From positions 37,329,274 to 37,393,273 of the forward strand of contig CM046833.1 in the NCBI GenBank assembly GCA_025618425.1: DNA of 64,000 nt, read 5' to 3'. Positions 21,441-31,392 of the stretch are shown piece by piece (the first letter of the stretch is position 1; the number at the start of each line of letters is the position of its first letter). This stretch comes from Heliocidaris tuberculata. Taxonomy: Eukaryota; Echinodermata; Echinoidea; Camarodonta; Echinometridae. Under the pieces are notes generated by a model. The model was not told the origin of the DNA. It saw only the letters and a program-made list of their open reading frames with translations, and ran no database searches. The translations under genes were made by a program, and so were the position numbers.

Positions 21441-21725
21441 ATTTGATGAAGAAGTCAAGAATGGACACTGCAAGTAATATGTGCACTTTTCACCGTTGTT
21501 TTAATCTATTACCAATTAATCTATTTAACTCCATCTATTTTTACTTCAGCATTATGAGAATTGAACAGGTGAGGGAAAAGAGCAAAGAACAAATTTAACC
21601 CCTTACGACAATAACCCAATACAATACAATACTACAATACAATACAATGCAATATAAACAGTCCATGCTTAGAACCTCAGGTAGCAATGCTGATACTGGG
21701 TTGGGATTCCCACGTCTACTTTTAG

Positions 21726-21765
21726 AACAACACTGGAGAAGAAGTAACAACACTGGTGAGAAAGT
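21726..21765 (+). promoter_or_regulatory. Two 20-bp promoter repeats, gene 3
   Basis: Two copies of the repeat found before gene 2, plus a partial third that runs into the TATA box. Here GAGGAAGT has become GAAGAAGT and GAGAAAGT, so the ETS-like core is lost. Confidence 0.5.
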
Positions 21766-21776
21766 AACAACTCTGG

Positions 21777-21784
21777 TATATAAA
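21777..21784 (+). promoter_or_regulatory. TATA box of RING gene 3
   Basis: TATATAAA in the same 20-bp context as before gene 2 (GGTATATAAATTGTTCAATA). Confidence 0.6.
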
Positions 21785-21805
21785 TTGTTCAATAACCCTT
21801 GGAAA

Positions 21806-21901
21806 ATACAAACAACGTTGGCTTTCTCTCGCTCTTTACAATTCTACAAGACACCAAGTTCCTGTGCATCGTAACTGCGAACAAGTTACCGTGACCATCA
21901 G
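21806..21901 (+). other. Putative 5' leader exon of RING gene 3, donor at 21902
   Basis: Aligns with 13665-13757 and ends ATCAG|GTAAAT. It lacks the upstream ATG found in gene 2. The acceptor is probably AG at 23512-23513, ten bases before ATG 23524. The intron would be about 1.6 kb and includes a GA tract and a MITE. Confidence 0.5.
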
Positions 21902-22504
21902 GTAAATCGATACAGAATCAAATGTGATCTTAAAAATACATTTATCATTGATGAACTATGGTCCAAAATTTTTATAGCAGCCATATCTGAGGAATCAAAA
22001 TTAAGAAACGATTCTTTACTTGCATGGCACTATATGTAATTTCAACTGATTCCATAATTTTCAGAAATTTCTGGTGATTGTAGATTAACTTGAGAAACAA
22101 TTACTAAATCTATAAGTATCAACACTCAGAAAAGATTTTTGATTTTTTTAAACATATTTTCAGACAAGGTATAGTGTTTTTTCTTGTTTTGAGTTTGAAA
22201 GTTTTCATGACGTGATGAATGGAGATCTTGATTCTCTTATTTTTGTAATTTTGATCAATACAATGAAATTAGTACAATATTAGCTATAACAATCACTCCA
22301 TCAGTTTGTAAAATCCCTGCTGTAATTTTCACAAAAACTCTTATTCCTCACAGTAAAACACATACATTTATAATGGGTATTTCAAGTAACGAATCTGCTT
22401 TTTAGTTTCTTTGACAAAACAATTACTGTACTAAAGTAATAATTTCATGCAGATATATATTGGTTTATTTAATCAAAACTTTCTTGCAAATCACTGTGTA
22501 TTGA

Positions 22505-22513
22505 TGTAGAAGG

Positions 22514-22544
<31 letters not shown>

Positions 22545-22755
22545 AGAGAAATAGAGAGAGGGATAGCTAGAGGAGAGAGAGAGGAGAGAAATAGAGAGAC
22601 AGAGAGGAGATAGAGATAGAGAGACAGAGAGGAGATAGAGATAGAGAGAGGAGAGATAGAGAAGAGAGAGAAGAGACAGAGTATATATATATAGAGATAG
22701 GAGAGAGAGAGATAGAGAAGAGAGAGAGAGAGAGAAAAGAGAGAGAGTATATATA
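22505..22755. repeat. GA-rich tract in the gene 3 intron
   Basis: Imperfect GA and GATA runs, homologous to 14355-14520. The Tc1-like MITE inserted in it; GA repeats resume at 23319. Confidence 0.8.
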
Positions 22756-23316
22756 CAGTGCCAGTCAGAAAAAATGTTGCACTTTTTAAAATTGAGTATG
22801 GTTTTAAAAATGTGGGATTGACAGAATGTTTTTAGCATGTATGGATATAGCATATATTCCTTTGTTGCTTGGTAAAATCTGTTTCAATTTAGCTGTTACA
22901 GTTGAGCGCACAACAGCCATCGTTTGTAAGGGGGTCAAAACCCATTTGCGCCAAGTCTTATGATAACAGTGCCCTGCCTGAGTTGGAACAACTCAATTAT
23001 CATTACAAAAGGCTTTCTTGCTCATTGTGCAGTGAATCCAAATCAGGCAATTATCATTACAAAAGGCTTTCTTGCTCATTGTGCAGTGAATCCAAATCCG
23101 GCAAGGTGCTGTTGATGTTGGCGCAAATGGGTTTTCACCCATACACATTAATTTGCTCATATCCAGTAAATTCATTACTGATTCTCCACAAATGTGGTAT
23201 CAAGTAAAAGGGGAAGAGTTAATTTGTCTGACGGTAGTACAAGAAATATGATATATGCTATCATATTTGTAATATAAGCATTTTAAAAAGTGGGACATTT
23301 TTTCTGACTCGAACTG
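22756..23316. mobile_element. Tc1/mariner-like MITE (561 bp) in the gene 3 intron
   Basis: Inverted ends: CAGTGCCAGTCAGAAAAAAT on the left; CAGTTCGAGTCAGAAAAAAT on the right, read in complement. Both continue to ACTTTTTAAAA. TA flanks both sides (22754-22755 and 23317-23318). Inside are two 54-bp direct copies (CATTACAAAAGGCTTTCTTG) between inverted AAAACCCATTTGCGCC segments. It is absent from the homologous gene 2 intron, so it came after the duplication. No transposase. Confidence 0.75.
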
Positions 23317-23523
23317 TAGAGAAAGAGAGAGGAGAGAGAGAGAGAAATATAGAAGAGAGGAGGAATGCAGGATTTTTGAAACTGGTATTTTAATAAGTAA
23401 CTGTATGTAAATGCAAATAAAAATAATAATTATTACATGCATGTCTACAGGGCATTTTAATTCATTTTTTTTTTAATGTCTAAAAAAAAGTATTTTAAAT
23501 CGTGTTTTTAAAGGCGTCTAAAA

Positions 23524-24795
23524 ATGCAAAGTTTAAAATGTGCCAATACTGCTTTCCTTACTCTCGTCTTGATAGCACCAACAATGATGCTCAACACAGT
23601 TTTAATCTCTATCTACCTGGGGTACACGATGTGGTTCATTTCACACCTGACAACAGGAAGCTACAGATTAATTGCAGGACCCACTCCAGCTGAGATACCA
23701 GCACTAAAACTTCCTCCAGTCCCAAATACTGAATTTCATGATGGGAAGATGAGGGTTATCTCTTCCCTGTCCAACAACGTGCAAGATGTCATCTGCATAG
23801 GCAACTTCACTGCACCGATGAGTTGCATTAATGAAGGAAGGAATTTCAACTTGGACTTGGAACAGAACAGCAGTCCAGTCCACTTCACTGCACCTATGAG
23901 TTGCATAAATGAAGGAAAGAAATTAGACCTGGACTTGGAACAGAACAGCAGTCCAGTCAACTTCACTGCACCTATGAGTTGCATAAATGAAGGAAAGAAT
24001 TTAGACCTGGACTTGGAACAGAACAGCGGTCCAGTCCACTTCACTGCACCGATGAGTTGCATTAATGGAGGAAGGAATTTAGACCTGGACTTGGAACAGA
24101 ACAGCAGTCCAGTCCACTTCATTGCACCTATGAGTTGCATAAATGAAGTAAAGAATTTAGACCTGGATGTGGAACAGAACAGCGGTCCAGTCCATTTCAC
24201 TGTAACATCCTCATACCTACAGGCCGGGATGCTTGAGCTATCCGGTAGCCATGATCTTGCCTTACACGAGGCTTCAGAACATACCTATTTGTGGCACATG
24301 TCTTGTTTTATGATTTGCCTTGTGTTGTACTGCACGTATACTATTCTGGCTAAAATGTGGCAAAGAATAATATCATCTATAGGATCAAAAACAAAGAGCT
24401 TTATACAGTCTTTAAAGTTCCCTATCTACATTTTCCTAGCCTACATGCTGTGGTTCATTACAGAATTGTCATCGATAGACTATAAACAGAGTTCAGCAAG
24501 TCATCAGATTTGCCTTGTGTTGTGCTGCATGTATACTATCCTGGCTAAAATGTGGCAAAGAATAATATCATCTATAGGATCAAAAACAAAGAGCTTTATA
24601 CAGTCTTTAAAGTTCCCTATCTACATTTTCCTAGGCTACATGCTGTGGTTCATTACAGAATTGTCATCGATAGACTATACAGAGTTCAGCAAGTCATCAG
24701 TCCTCCAAATTCACTTGGGTGACTTCCACTTCCATAGCTGTTTACATACTTACTCTCCAGGAAACAGGTACCTTCACATATACCTTCACAACTAG
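23524..24795 (+). CDS. RING gene 3, N-terminal membrane part (frame ends early)
   Basis: ATG 23524 follows the proposed acceptor (AG 23512-23513) and opens a hydrophobic N-terminus (FLTLVLIAPTMMLNTVLISI), a signal anchor or first membrane segment. Next come five tandem 26-residue units (FTAPMSCINEG..LDLDLEQNSSPVH, 23806-24195), each with one Cys. Then two direct copies of a 65-residue block with paired hydrophobic segments (CLVLYCTYTILAKMW; FPIYIFLAYMLWFITEL). In the second block a 2-bp difference (TATACAG against TATAAACAG, near 24679) puts the downstream coil and RING out of frame. This frame then reads about 39 unrelated residues and stops. Gene 2 has one 26-residue unit and one 65-residue block. 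Confidence 0.65.
   Translation: MQSLKCANTAFLTLVLIAPTMMLNTVLISIYLGYTMWFISHLTTGSYRLIAGPTPAEIPALKLPPVPNTEFHDGKMRVISSLSNNVQDVICIGNFTAPMSCINEGRNFNLDLEQNSSPVHFTAPMSCINEGKKLDLDLEQNSSPVNFTAPMSCINEGKNLDLDLEQNSGPVHFTAPMSCINGGRNLDLDLEQNSSPVHFIAPMSCINEVKNLDLDVEQNSGPVHFTVTSSYLQAGMLELSGSHDLALHEASEHTYLWHMSCFMICLVLYCTYTILAKMWQRIISSIGSKTKSFIQSLKFPIYIFLAYMLWFITELSSIDYKQSSASHQICLVLCCMYTILAKMWQRIISSIGSKTKSFIQSLKFPIYIFLGYMLWFITELSSIDYTEFSKSSVLQIHLGDFHFHSCLHTYSPGNRYLHIYLHN
23806..24195 (+). repeat. Five 78-bp in-frame repeats in gene 3
   Basis: Units start at 23806, 23884, 23962, 24040 and 24118. Each encodes a 26-residue, Cys-containing, acidic motif (SCIN, DLEQNS). Gene 2 has one unit at about 14940. Confidence 0.85.
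24313..24702 (+). repeat. Two 195-bp direct copies encoding a membrane hairpin
   Basis: The copies start at 24313 and 24508 and are nearly identical (CTAAAATGTGGCAAAGAATA, AAGTTCCCTATCTACATTTT). The 195-bp step keeps frame and doubles a pair of membrane segments. The second copy holds the 2-bp deletion. Gene 2 has one copy. Confidence 0.8.
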
Positions 24796-27136
24796 CATCC
24801 ATGACTCTGTAGGACTATATCCTAGTAGTACTCCAGCTGAAGAGGAGCAACGGTTCAAGCTCCCTGCAGTCCCACATGCTGACAATGGTAGTGGCAAGAT
24901 AAGTGTTACATTTTCCTTGTTCAACCTTTATGCAGGTATACATAACGTGAATGAAGGATATTATTTGGCTCTATCCAGTTGTCATGATGTTGCAATAGCA
25001 TGGCAAATCGACACAACTGACCTGGTTGGAATTCTGTTAACACTGTGTCTCCTGATACTTGGTATATTTCTTACTTTGAATAAAATGTGTAGAAAAATAG
25101 TACATCTCCTATCTGCAAACTATAGAATAGCAAACAGAGAGACACACAAGTTACTCAATAAAAAACAAAAGGAAAACCAAGAATTACATAGAAGAGAGGA
25201 AGCTTTAAGCTTAGCATTATGTGAAAACAAAAGAAAACTCAAAACAACACGAATCTTATTGAAGAGAAAACAAGTTGCATTATTGCAATTACAACGTAAA
25301 CACCAAATTACAACTTCGAAATTACAAAGGTGTAAGAAGAACCTGAAAAAGATGTTTTCCTTACTCAATGAAAAGCAAGCTGCACTGTCAAAATTTAAAG
25401 CACTACAAAAGACTGTCACCTTGGAGTTACACGATAATAAAATCAAGCTCAGAAAAACACAATCATTACTTGAAAATAAACAATCAGAAGTATCAGTACT
25501 ACAGGCTGCAGATCAGTTTTTACATTCAGAATTAACAGAAAGTCAGAGACAACTTGCTCATACTCAATCCTTACTGGTTGAAAGAGATGTTGAATTCTCA
25601 AATTTAGAAGCTAGCAAGAGAGCTATGCAGACACAGCTGCAGGAAGCTAATAGAAAACTTTCTGAAACACAGTCAACACTGAGGGATAGGTTAGATGCTT
25701 TTTATGAGTTACAAGCGCAAGAGCAAGAGGCAAAGATGGTAGTATATGATATTTCAAGAAAACTAATTCAGGAAGAAGCTGCTTTCTCAGAACTAAAAAC
25801 TTTGCAGGAAGCTACAGGCTCTGAATTAGAAGACTGCCAAAAGAAACTCGCTGAGACTCGATCCTCGCTCAGTGAAAACAAAACTGCACTCTCAAAACTG
25901 GTAACTGACAAAGCAGCAATGAAGGCAGAATTACTAGAATGTCAAAAAAATCTCAGAGAGTCACGATGCATGCTAAGCAAAACTAAAAGCGAATTATCAG
26001 AAATAGAGACTCATCAAAACGTCACAAACACAGAATTAAACAAAGCACAAAAGAAACTTGCCGAAAAAGAATCACTGCTAAGAGAAAAAGATGTGGAACT
26101 CACAAGAGCAAATGTTAGAGAGCTCGATATAAGCTCAGAACTCAGTGAAAACAAAACTGCACTCTCAAAACTGGTAAATGACAAAGCAGCAATGAAGGCA
26201 GAATTACTAGAATGTCAAAGAAATCTCAGAGAGTCACGATGCATGCTAAGCAAAACTAAAAGCGAATTATCAGAAATAGAGACTCATCAAAACGTCACAA
26301 ACACAGAATTAAACAAAGCACAAAAGAAACTTGCCGAAAAAGAATCACTGCTAAGAGAAAAAGATGTGGAACGCACAAGAGCAAATGTTAGAGAGCTCGA
26401 TATAAGCTCAAAACTCAGTGAAAACAAAACTGCACTCTCAAAACTGGTAACTGACAAAGCAGCAATGAAGGCAGAATTACTAGAATGTCAAAGAAATCTC
26501 AGAGAGTCACAATGCATGCTAAGCAAAACTAAAAGCGAATTATCAGAAATAGAGACTCGTCAAAACGTCACAAACACAGAATTAAACAAAGCGCAAAGGA
26601 AACTTGCCGAAAAAGAATCACGGCTAAGAGAAAAAGACGTGGAACTCACAAGAGCAAATGTTAAAGAGCTAGATATAAGCTCAGAACTCAGTGAAAACAA
26701 AACTGCACTCTCAAAACTGGTAACTGACAAAGCAGCAATGAAGGCAGAATTACTAGAATGTCAAAGAAATCTCAGAGAGTCACGGTGCATGCTAAGCGAA
26801 ACTAAAAGCGCATTATCAGAAATAGAGACTCGTCAAAACGTCACAAACACAGAATTAAACAAAGCGCAAAGGAAACTTGCCGAAAAAGAATCACTGCTAA
26901 GAGAAAAAGACGTGGAACTCACAAGAGCAAATGTTAGAGAGATCGATATAAGCTCAGAACTCGGTGAAGTTAAAGAGAAAATCATTTGCCCTATTTGCTG
27001 TTTGGTGGAAAAGGGCCAAGCCCTCTCCTGTGGGCACATGATCTGCTATCGTTGCCTTCGAGAGATCCAAGCAAGAAACAATCTGTGTCCAACTTGTCGC
27101 GCCGGGATACAAAATGTTACTAAACTCTACTTTTAA
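24674..27136 (+). CDS. RING gene 3, C-terminal coiled-coil and RING part
   Basis: This frame is open from just after a TAG at 24671 to the stop at 27136. It continues the gene 2-like protein (TWVTSTSIAVY, then VPHADNGSGK). It has no ATG until after the membrane segment LVGILLTLCLLILGIFLTL. It is therefore translated only if the break near 24679 is bypassed, or from an internal start near MCRKIVHLL. A coiled coil of about 600 residues follows, including four 91-residue tandem units. The final 49 residues are a C3HC4 RING: CPIC, CGHMIC, YRC, CPTC, ending VTKLYF, with all eight ligands present. The long frame with an intact RING suggests recent or continuing function. The break could be a pseudogene lesion, an allele or an assembly error. 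Confidence 0.65.
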   Translation, partial: TIQSSASHQSSKFTWVTSTSIAVYILTLQETGTFTYTFTTSIHDSVGLYPSSTPAEEEQRFKLPAVPHADNGSGKISVTFSLFNLYAGIHNVNEGYYLALSSCHDVAIAWQIDTTDLVGILLTLCLLILGIFLTLNKMCRKIVHLLSANYRIANRETHKLLNKKQKENQELHRREEALSLALCENKRKLKTTRILLKRKQVALLQLQRKHQITTSKLQRCKKNLKKMFSLLNEKQAALSKFKALQKTVTLELHDNKIKLRKTQSLLENKQSEVSVLQAADQFLHSELTESQRQLAHTQSLLVERDVEFSNLEASKRAMQTQLQEANRKLSETQSTLRDRLDAFYELQAQEQEAKMVVYDISRKLIQEEAAFSELKTLQEATGSELEDCQKKLAETRSSLSENKTALSKLVTDKAAMKAELLECQKNLRESRCMLSKTKSELSEIETHQNVTNTELNKAQKKLAEKESLLREKDVELTRANVRELDISSELSENKTALSKLVNDKAAMKAELLECQRNLRESRCMLSKTKSELSEIETHQNVTNTELNKAQKKLAEKESLLREKDVERTRANVRELDISSKLSENKTALSKLVTDKAAMKAELLECQRNLRESQCMLSKTKSELSEIETRQNVTNTELNKAQRKLAEKESRLREKDVELTRANVKELDISSELSENKTALSKLVTDKAAMKAELLECQRNLRESRCMLSETKSALSEIETRQNVTNTELNKAQRKLAEKESLLREKDVELTRANVREIDISSELGEVKEKIICPICCLVEKGQALSCGHMICYRCLREIQARNNLCPTCRAGIQNVTKLYF
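25868..26959 (+). repeat. Four 273-bp in-frame coding repeats in gene 3
   Basis: Units begin at 25868, 26141, 26414 and 26687, differ at only a few bases, and are followed by the start of another (GAACTCGGTGAAG). Each encodes 91 residues (13 heptads) starting SENKTALSKLV. The similarity implies very recent expansion or homogenisation. Confidence 0.9.
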
Positions 27137-28262
27137 ATCTTGAAACAATTCCAGAAAATTTGTATAGACTGGTAAACTATTCCTTTACCTGTACATAATC
27201 ATCAATCTTTAAGATCTGAAGCACATAAGCAACTCTGTTCCTCTCAATTCATTGCAAGGAAAATCTTTTTGTAAAAAACAAATACAACAATATTCCTTTT
27301 TTCACATAGAGACTTCATAATTCTAAACAAGTTCTAACCAATGTCTACATATGTCTACATCCAATTCTGTAAAATGACCCCAATTTTTTTTATTGAAAGA
27401 GGCATATACTGAGAATGGATTTTTCTTCCTCTCAATTTAATGGCAAGGAATTTACTTCTTTCTTGGGAAAAATATAGCAACGTTCCTTTTTCACATAGAG
27501 ACTTTGGAAACAAGTTCATCAATATCTACATATACAGCGTGTCCCTGAAAAAGGAAACCCAATCTTACATAATGTAGTTAAAGTTTATCATTTAAAAGTA
27601 CAAAGGAAATTTTCAATGGTTTGTGTGGGTAATTTCTCAATGAAACAGGGAAATTAGCATTCAGTCATCTATACCCACTTGCTCAGGTACAAAGCCTATG
27701 GGGAATATCACTTCTGAATTATTATTGCCCCCTTCCTTCCAAAGAATGTCAAAAAGGATGAGAAGTGTTGGTCTTACCATGTGTTTAGACACTTATACTT
27801 CAGTTAATAAATGAGAAATTAACAAAATTAACTTTCCATAGTGTATCTTAATATATTTTTCTCAGAAAATACCTTTTTGTGTGTATTTGATATAGGGACA
27901 AACTGTCCCGTACGTCACATGCATAGTGTCATATTAGTGTCTGTTTCATAACAGTAACAAGTATTTATGTTTTTTTGTTTATGGTTTTTATGCCTGAATG
28001 TATGTTTGATTGATGTATAAAAAATAATAAATTTTGTCCCTTAAAATTCAGAAGATTTTTTACGATTACCGTTTTGGTTAAAAAATTAATTTGTCTCTGG
28101 TCCCGTACGTCACGCCGCATATTAATTAGCATAAAACTTCGTTAACAGGGCTATGTTACAAATTTTTTTGCATTTAATCAAAAGACCACAACTAGATATG
28201 ACATCACTAACAAAAATATTTATTTGTGCATTTCACTTTGAAATTAGACTGGTAAATAGGTT
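27137..28262. other. Gene-free 3' flank of gene 3
   Basis: AT-rich. Two short related segments share TTTTTCACATAGAGACTT (27300 and 27490). A CAGCGTGTCCCTGAAAAAGG motif near 27536 resembles a transposon end. The motif TCCCGTACGTCAC recurs at 27908, 28100 and, altered, 28434. No gene seen. Confidence 0.5.
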
Positions 28263-28425
28263 CAGGGCCCCTTTGCATAAAAATTCAAGGTTTAAATAGA
28301 AGTTACCATTGATGGCAAAGTTATCATCAATGGTAACTTCTATTTAAACCTTGAATTTGATGGGCTGTTGAGCAATGTTACTATAGTAGTTACAATTAAT
28401 TGTAAGTTTTATGCAACAGGGCCTG
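28263..28425. mobile_element. MITE with CAGGGCCC..GCATAAA ends
   Basis: Ends CAGGGCCCCTTTGCATAAA and TTTTATGCAACAGGGCCTG. Inside is a nearly perfect hairpin of about 35 bp per arm (TTTAAATAGAAGTTACCATT and its complement). Related to 53484-53648. Confidence 0.7.
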
Positions 28426-28560
28426 ATCTATCCCGTATGTCACAGGTCAAATAGCTTGGACCTGCCCAGTAATGGTTTGTTTAAGCAAGCTACAAAACAT
28501 TTAGCCGATAAAGGAAGTAAAACCCTTTTTGAATTATGCAAATCGTTTGGCAAATATGTG

Positions 28561-29103
28561 ACCCTCCACCACAAAAACGACCAATAAGTGTTGTTGTTTT
28601 TGTCAGCACAGTTTGAAAGCTTAGATTCTAAGCTTTAAAATGCTTTATAACTTGTCTTGTATGGACTAAGCAAACCCTTGTAATTTACAATCGCACAAAA
28701 GGTTGAGTGAAACTCCCTAGCATACACTGAATTACTAATTGGATTGGGTTGAAACTTTTCATACCTTTAGAATATATATATTTCTTTGTTTCTTTAGATT
28801 TTGAATATCAGACAATGTATATTTTTTTAACCTATACGAGAAAAGCGATGTGAAGTACGATCCCAGCAAGCTGAAACACAAAGTTTCAATGTCCCGGGAA
28901 AAAATTGTCATTTTGAAAGAGAGTAAAAACATATTTTAACATGGTATTTTACCCTGAAATTTTGTCAGATGGTAGCTTAGTAAATGAACTTTCAGAAAAT
29001 ACAAAAAACTTAAAATCAAAATTTTCACCCCAAACCACCTTTTCAGCTGTTTAATCTAAAACTCCCATTGCGACTACTTATTGGTCGTTTTGTGGTGGAG
29101 GGT
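28561..29103. mobile_element. MITE (543 bp) nested in the LINE
   Basis: Inverted ends ACCCTCCACCACAAAAACGA and the complement of TCGTTTTGTGGTGGAGGGT, about 30 bp. Flanks AATATGTG and AACATGTA agree at six of eight positions, a possible decayed 8-bp target duplication as in hAT elements. The LINE protein similarity stops at the left end and resumes at the right end. Confidence 0.7.
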
Positions 29104-29538
29104 AACATGTACTCCTAACATTAAAATTGCTACACGCTGCTTTGACAGTATGATCAAACCTATTTTTTATACGCATCGGAAATATGGGGTAGTACAATGG
29201 TCTGCAGCAAGCTCTTCTCAGAACAAGCAAACAAAACAAAACTATATTTCAAACCAAATTTTTAAAAAATCCACCTTCAATGGTGTAAACATATGCTTGG
29301 TATAAATCACAAAAGTAGTAATATTGGCGTTAATGCTGAACTTGGAAGATATCCTCTTATCATTGAGGTTTTAATTAACACTCTTAAGTACTGGATAAGA
29401 ATGAGTAATATTGATAAAGATACTATACTGTATGATAGTTATACTGAAAACAAATGACTATATGCAATCAAGGAGCATTGCTGGTTAAGAAACATAAAAA
29501 AGACTTTAGATCCTGTAGACATCTGTAATGATATATAA

Positions 29539-30099
29539 ATGTGTGAACCAGATGATGTACAAATGACGCAAAATGACTTTGTCTCCCACTGTGAGGGTAA
29601 GCTACAAGATATATTTGATAACCAAATAAAACTTGATCTTTTCCATGATAAAAACAATGGAGAGGGTAACAACCTGTGGACATATCGATTATTCAAAACT
29701 TCCATCAAAGAAGAAAAATATTTAAAAATTCTTACTGATAGAAACATAAGACAAAACATCTGCAAACTTCGAATAAGCTCGCATAACCTACTAATTGAAA
29801 AAGGAAGATATCATAGCCCTCACGAAATACCGGCGAATATACGTTTTTGTGAAGAATGTAGTATGCAGACAGTAGGAGACAAATTCCATTATGTCATGCA
29901 ACGTGATAAATTTGGAATAAGAAGAGAACTGTGTTTTGATAATCTTAAAGCACTCAATGATAACTTTGAAAAAAAACAGTTTGGAGAGATTCATATTCAT
30001 AATGTCACTCAAAGAAGATGTTCTCATAAAAGAATCGTTTGTGATACACTATTGATCAAATTGGTAACTTTTATTATTATTAGGCATATCTATATATAG
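29539..30099 (+). pseudogene. LINE polymerase C-terminal remnant (186 codons)
   Basis: The longest surviving frame of the LINE above. A basic ICKLRISSHNLLIE segment is followed by IRFCEEC, matching the KLRIS..GRY..RFC..C ends of CR1-like polymerases. It has no catalytic residues and no promoter. It is not a host gene. Confidence 0.6.
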
Positions 30100-30955
30100 T
30101 GTATAAATATAAATATATGTATATAAATCTTTTAATGGCTCTTTTTCTCATCACCTTACACTACTTGTACATAATCTGATGATTTATATTTCATAAAAGA
30201 GCATGTCTAGTTGATCAATGATGAGTATTTGTTTTTGTTTCTGTTTATGTTTTGAATGCTATACTAACAATATATTGTTATGTTTTTGTCGACTGTGTTA
30301 CTCTTATTATTATCATTATTACTATTGTATTGATTACTTATGTTATATTCAAACAAAATATTGATGGAAATGTCCATGAAGTTCAATGAATAAATAAATA
30401 CAAATTTATACAAATACATATTGTCAAGTAAGCACTTTTGCTTGTAAGAACATGCATAGTTTTAAGCCAAATGGTTATTTACTGAGGTAGATGCTTCATC
30501 TGCCATTTTGTTTTCCTATTTTTCTATGTCTATCTAAGGAAATGTAGACAAAGATGTCTCCTACATGTAATACTGGTTTGTTAGAAATATTTGATTAGCT
30601 GCTTTTACTTTGCATGTTCATTATCTTTATGTGGATAAGATCTTTGGTATATTGGGTCGTAGTCTAAAATAGCAGATATAATGCCTTCAAAAACAAACAT
30701 TCCAATTTTGACAAGATATTTCTTTTTTAAATAAATATTAATTTCAGAAAATATGTCCAATGAATAATCATTAGTAGTAGATCATGATCTGTGGACAATG
30801 TTCCTTTCAAGATGAATGATGAACAAAGCAACATCAAAAACCTGTCATGCAAATTGCAAATTTGTTGGCATCATAAATGTTAATACTGTTATTCTTTTGT
30901 CTTTCTTTTCTTCCCTATTTTTGTATTTTGGGGCATGCTACATCTAACACTTTGG

Positions 30956-31390
30956 ACCCCTTTTGTGTCCAGTCATTGTGAACATTATGAAAACCGGCAG
31001 ACATTTCTCAATGGCCGTGCCTAAGCATGTGTGTCCGTTTCACTTGTTACAACACGTAACATTTTGTTTAAAAAATGTCCATTTTTTTTCTAGAAGGGTT
31101 AAAAAGGAAATCTTGATCATATAAAGGTCATAAACTATATTTCACTAAATACCTTGAGTTATTTCCATAACTTTCACCATCTCATCGCATTTTTGCATTA
31201 TATTTGCCCTTGCGCATTCAATTCAAGAAGAATGTCTATGGGGAATGACCATAAAACCTAAATTTGAGACACGCTGTCTTCTTTCTCTCAGGACTTGTGA
31301 TTGAAAGCTTTGTCAGTCTTGGGGCGAAAGGTTTATAAAACTAGAGTAACCATATTTCACTCTGACATAAAACATGTCACTTTTGGCTGT
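30956..31390. other. No gene seen
   Basis: Unique-looking AT-rich DNA between the segmental duplication and the next foldback element. I recognise nothing in it. Confidence 0.4.
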
Positions 31391-31392
31391 AA

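Larger units (their letters stand above)
28467..30420 (+). mobile_element. Fossil LINE, C-terminal part of the polymerase ORF and 3' tail
   Basis: Broken frames encode NGLFKQATKHLADKGSKTLF, then DSMIKPIF with a degraded YGSEIWG-like site, then ELGRYPLIIEVLINTLKYW. The longest frame (29539-30099) has NICKLRISSHNLLIEKGRY and FCEEC. These motifs mark the end of animal LINE polymerases. An AATAAATAAATA tail ends near 30420. Several stops and frameshifts make it inactive. It is split by the element at 28561-29103. Confidence 0.7.
19620..30955 (+). repeat. Segmental duplication copy 2 (contains RING gene 3)
   Basis: Same ordered blocks as 8370-19585, directly adjacent to it. Copy-specific insertions are the Tc1-like MITE at 22756-23316 and the LINE and MITE complex within about 27300-30420. 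The coding exons have diverged mainly by repeat expansion and small indels. Confidence 0.65.
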
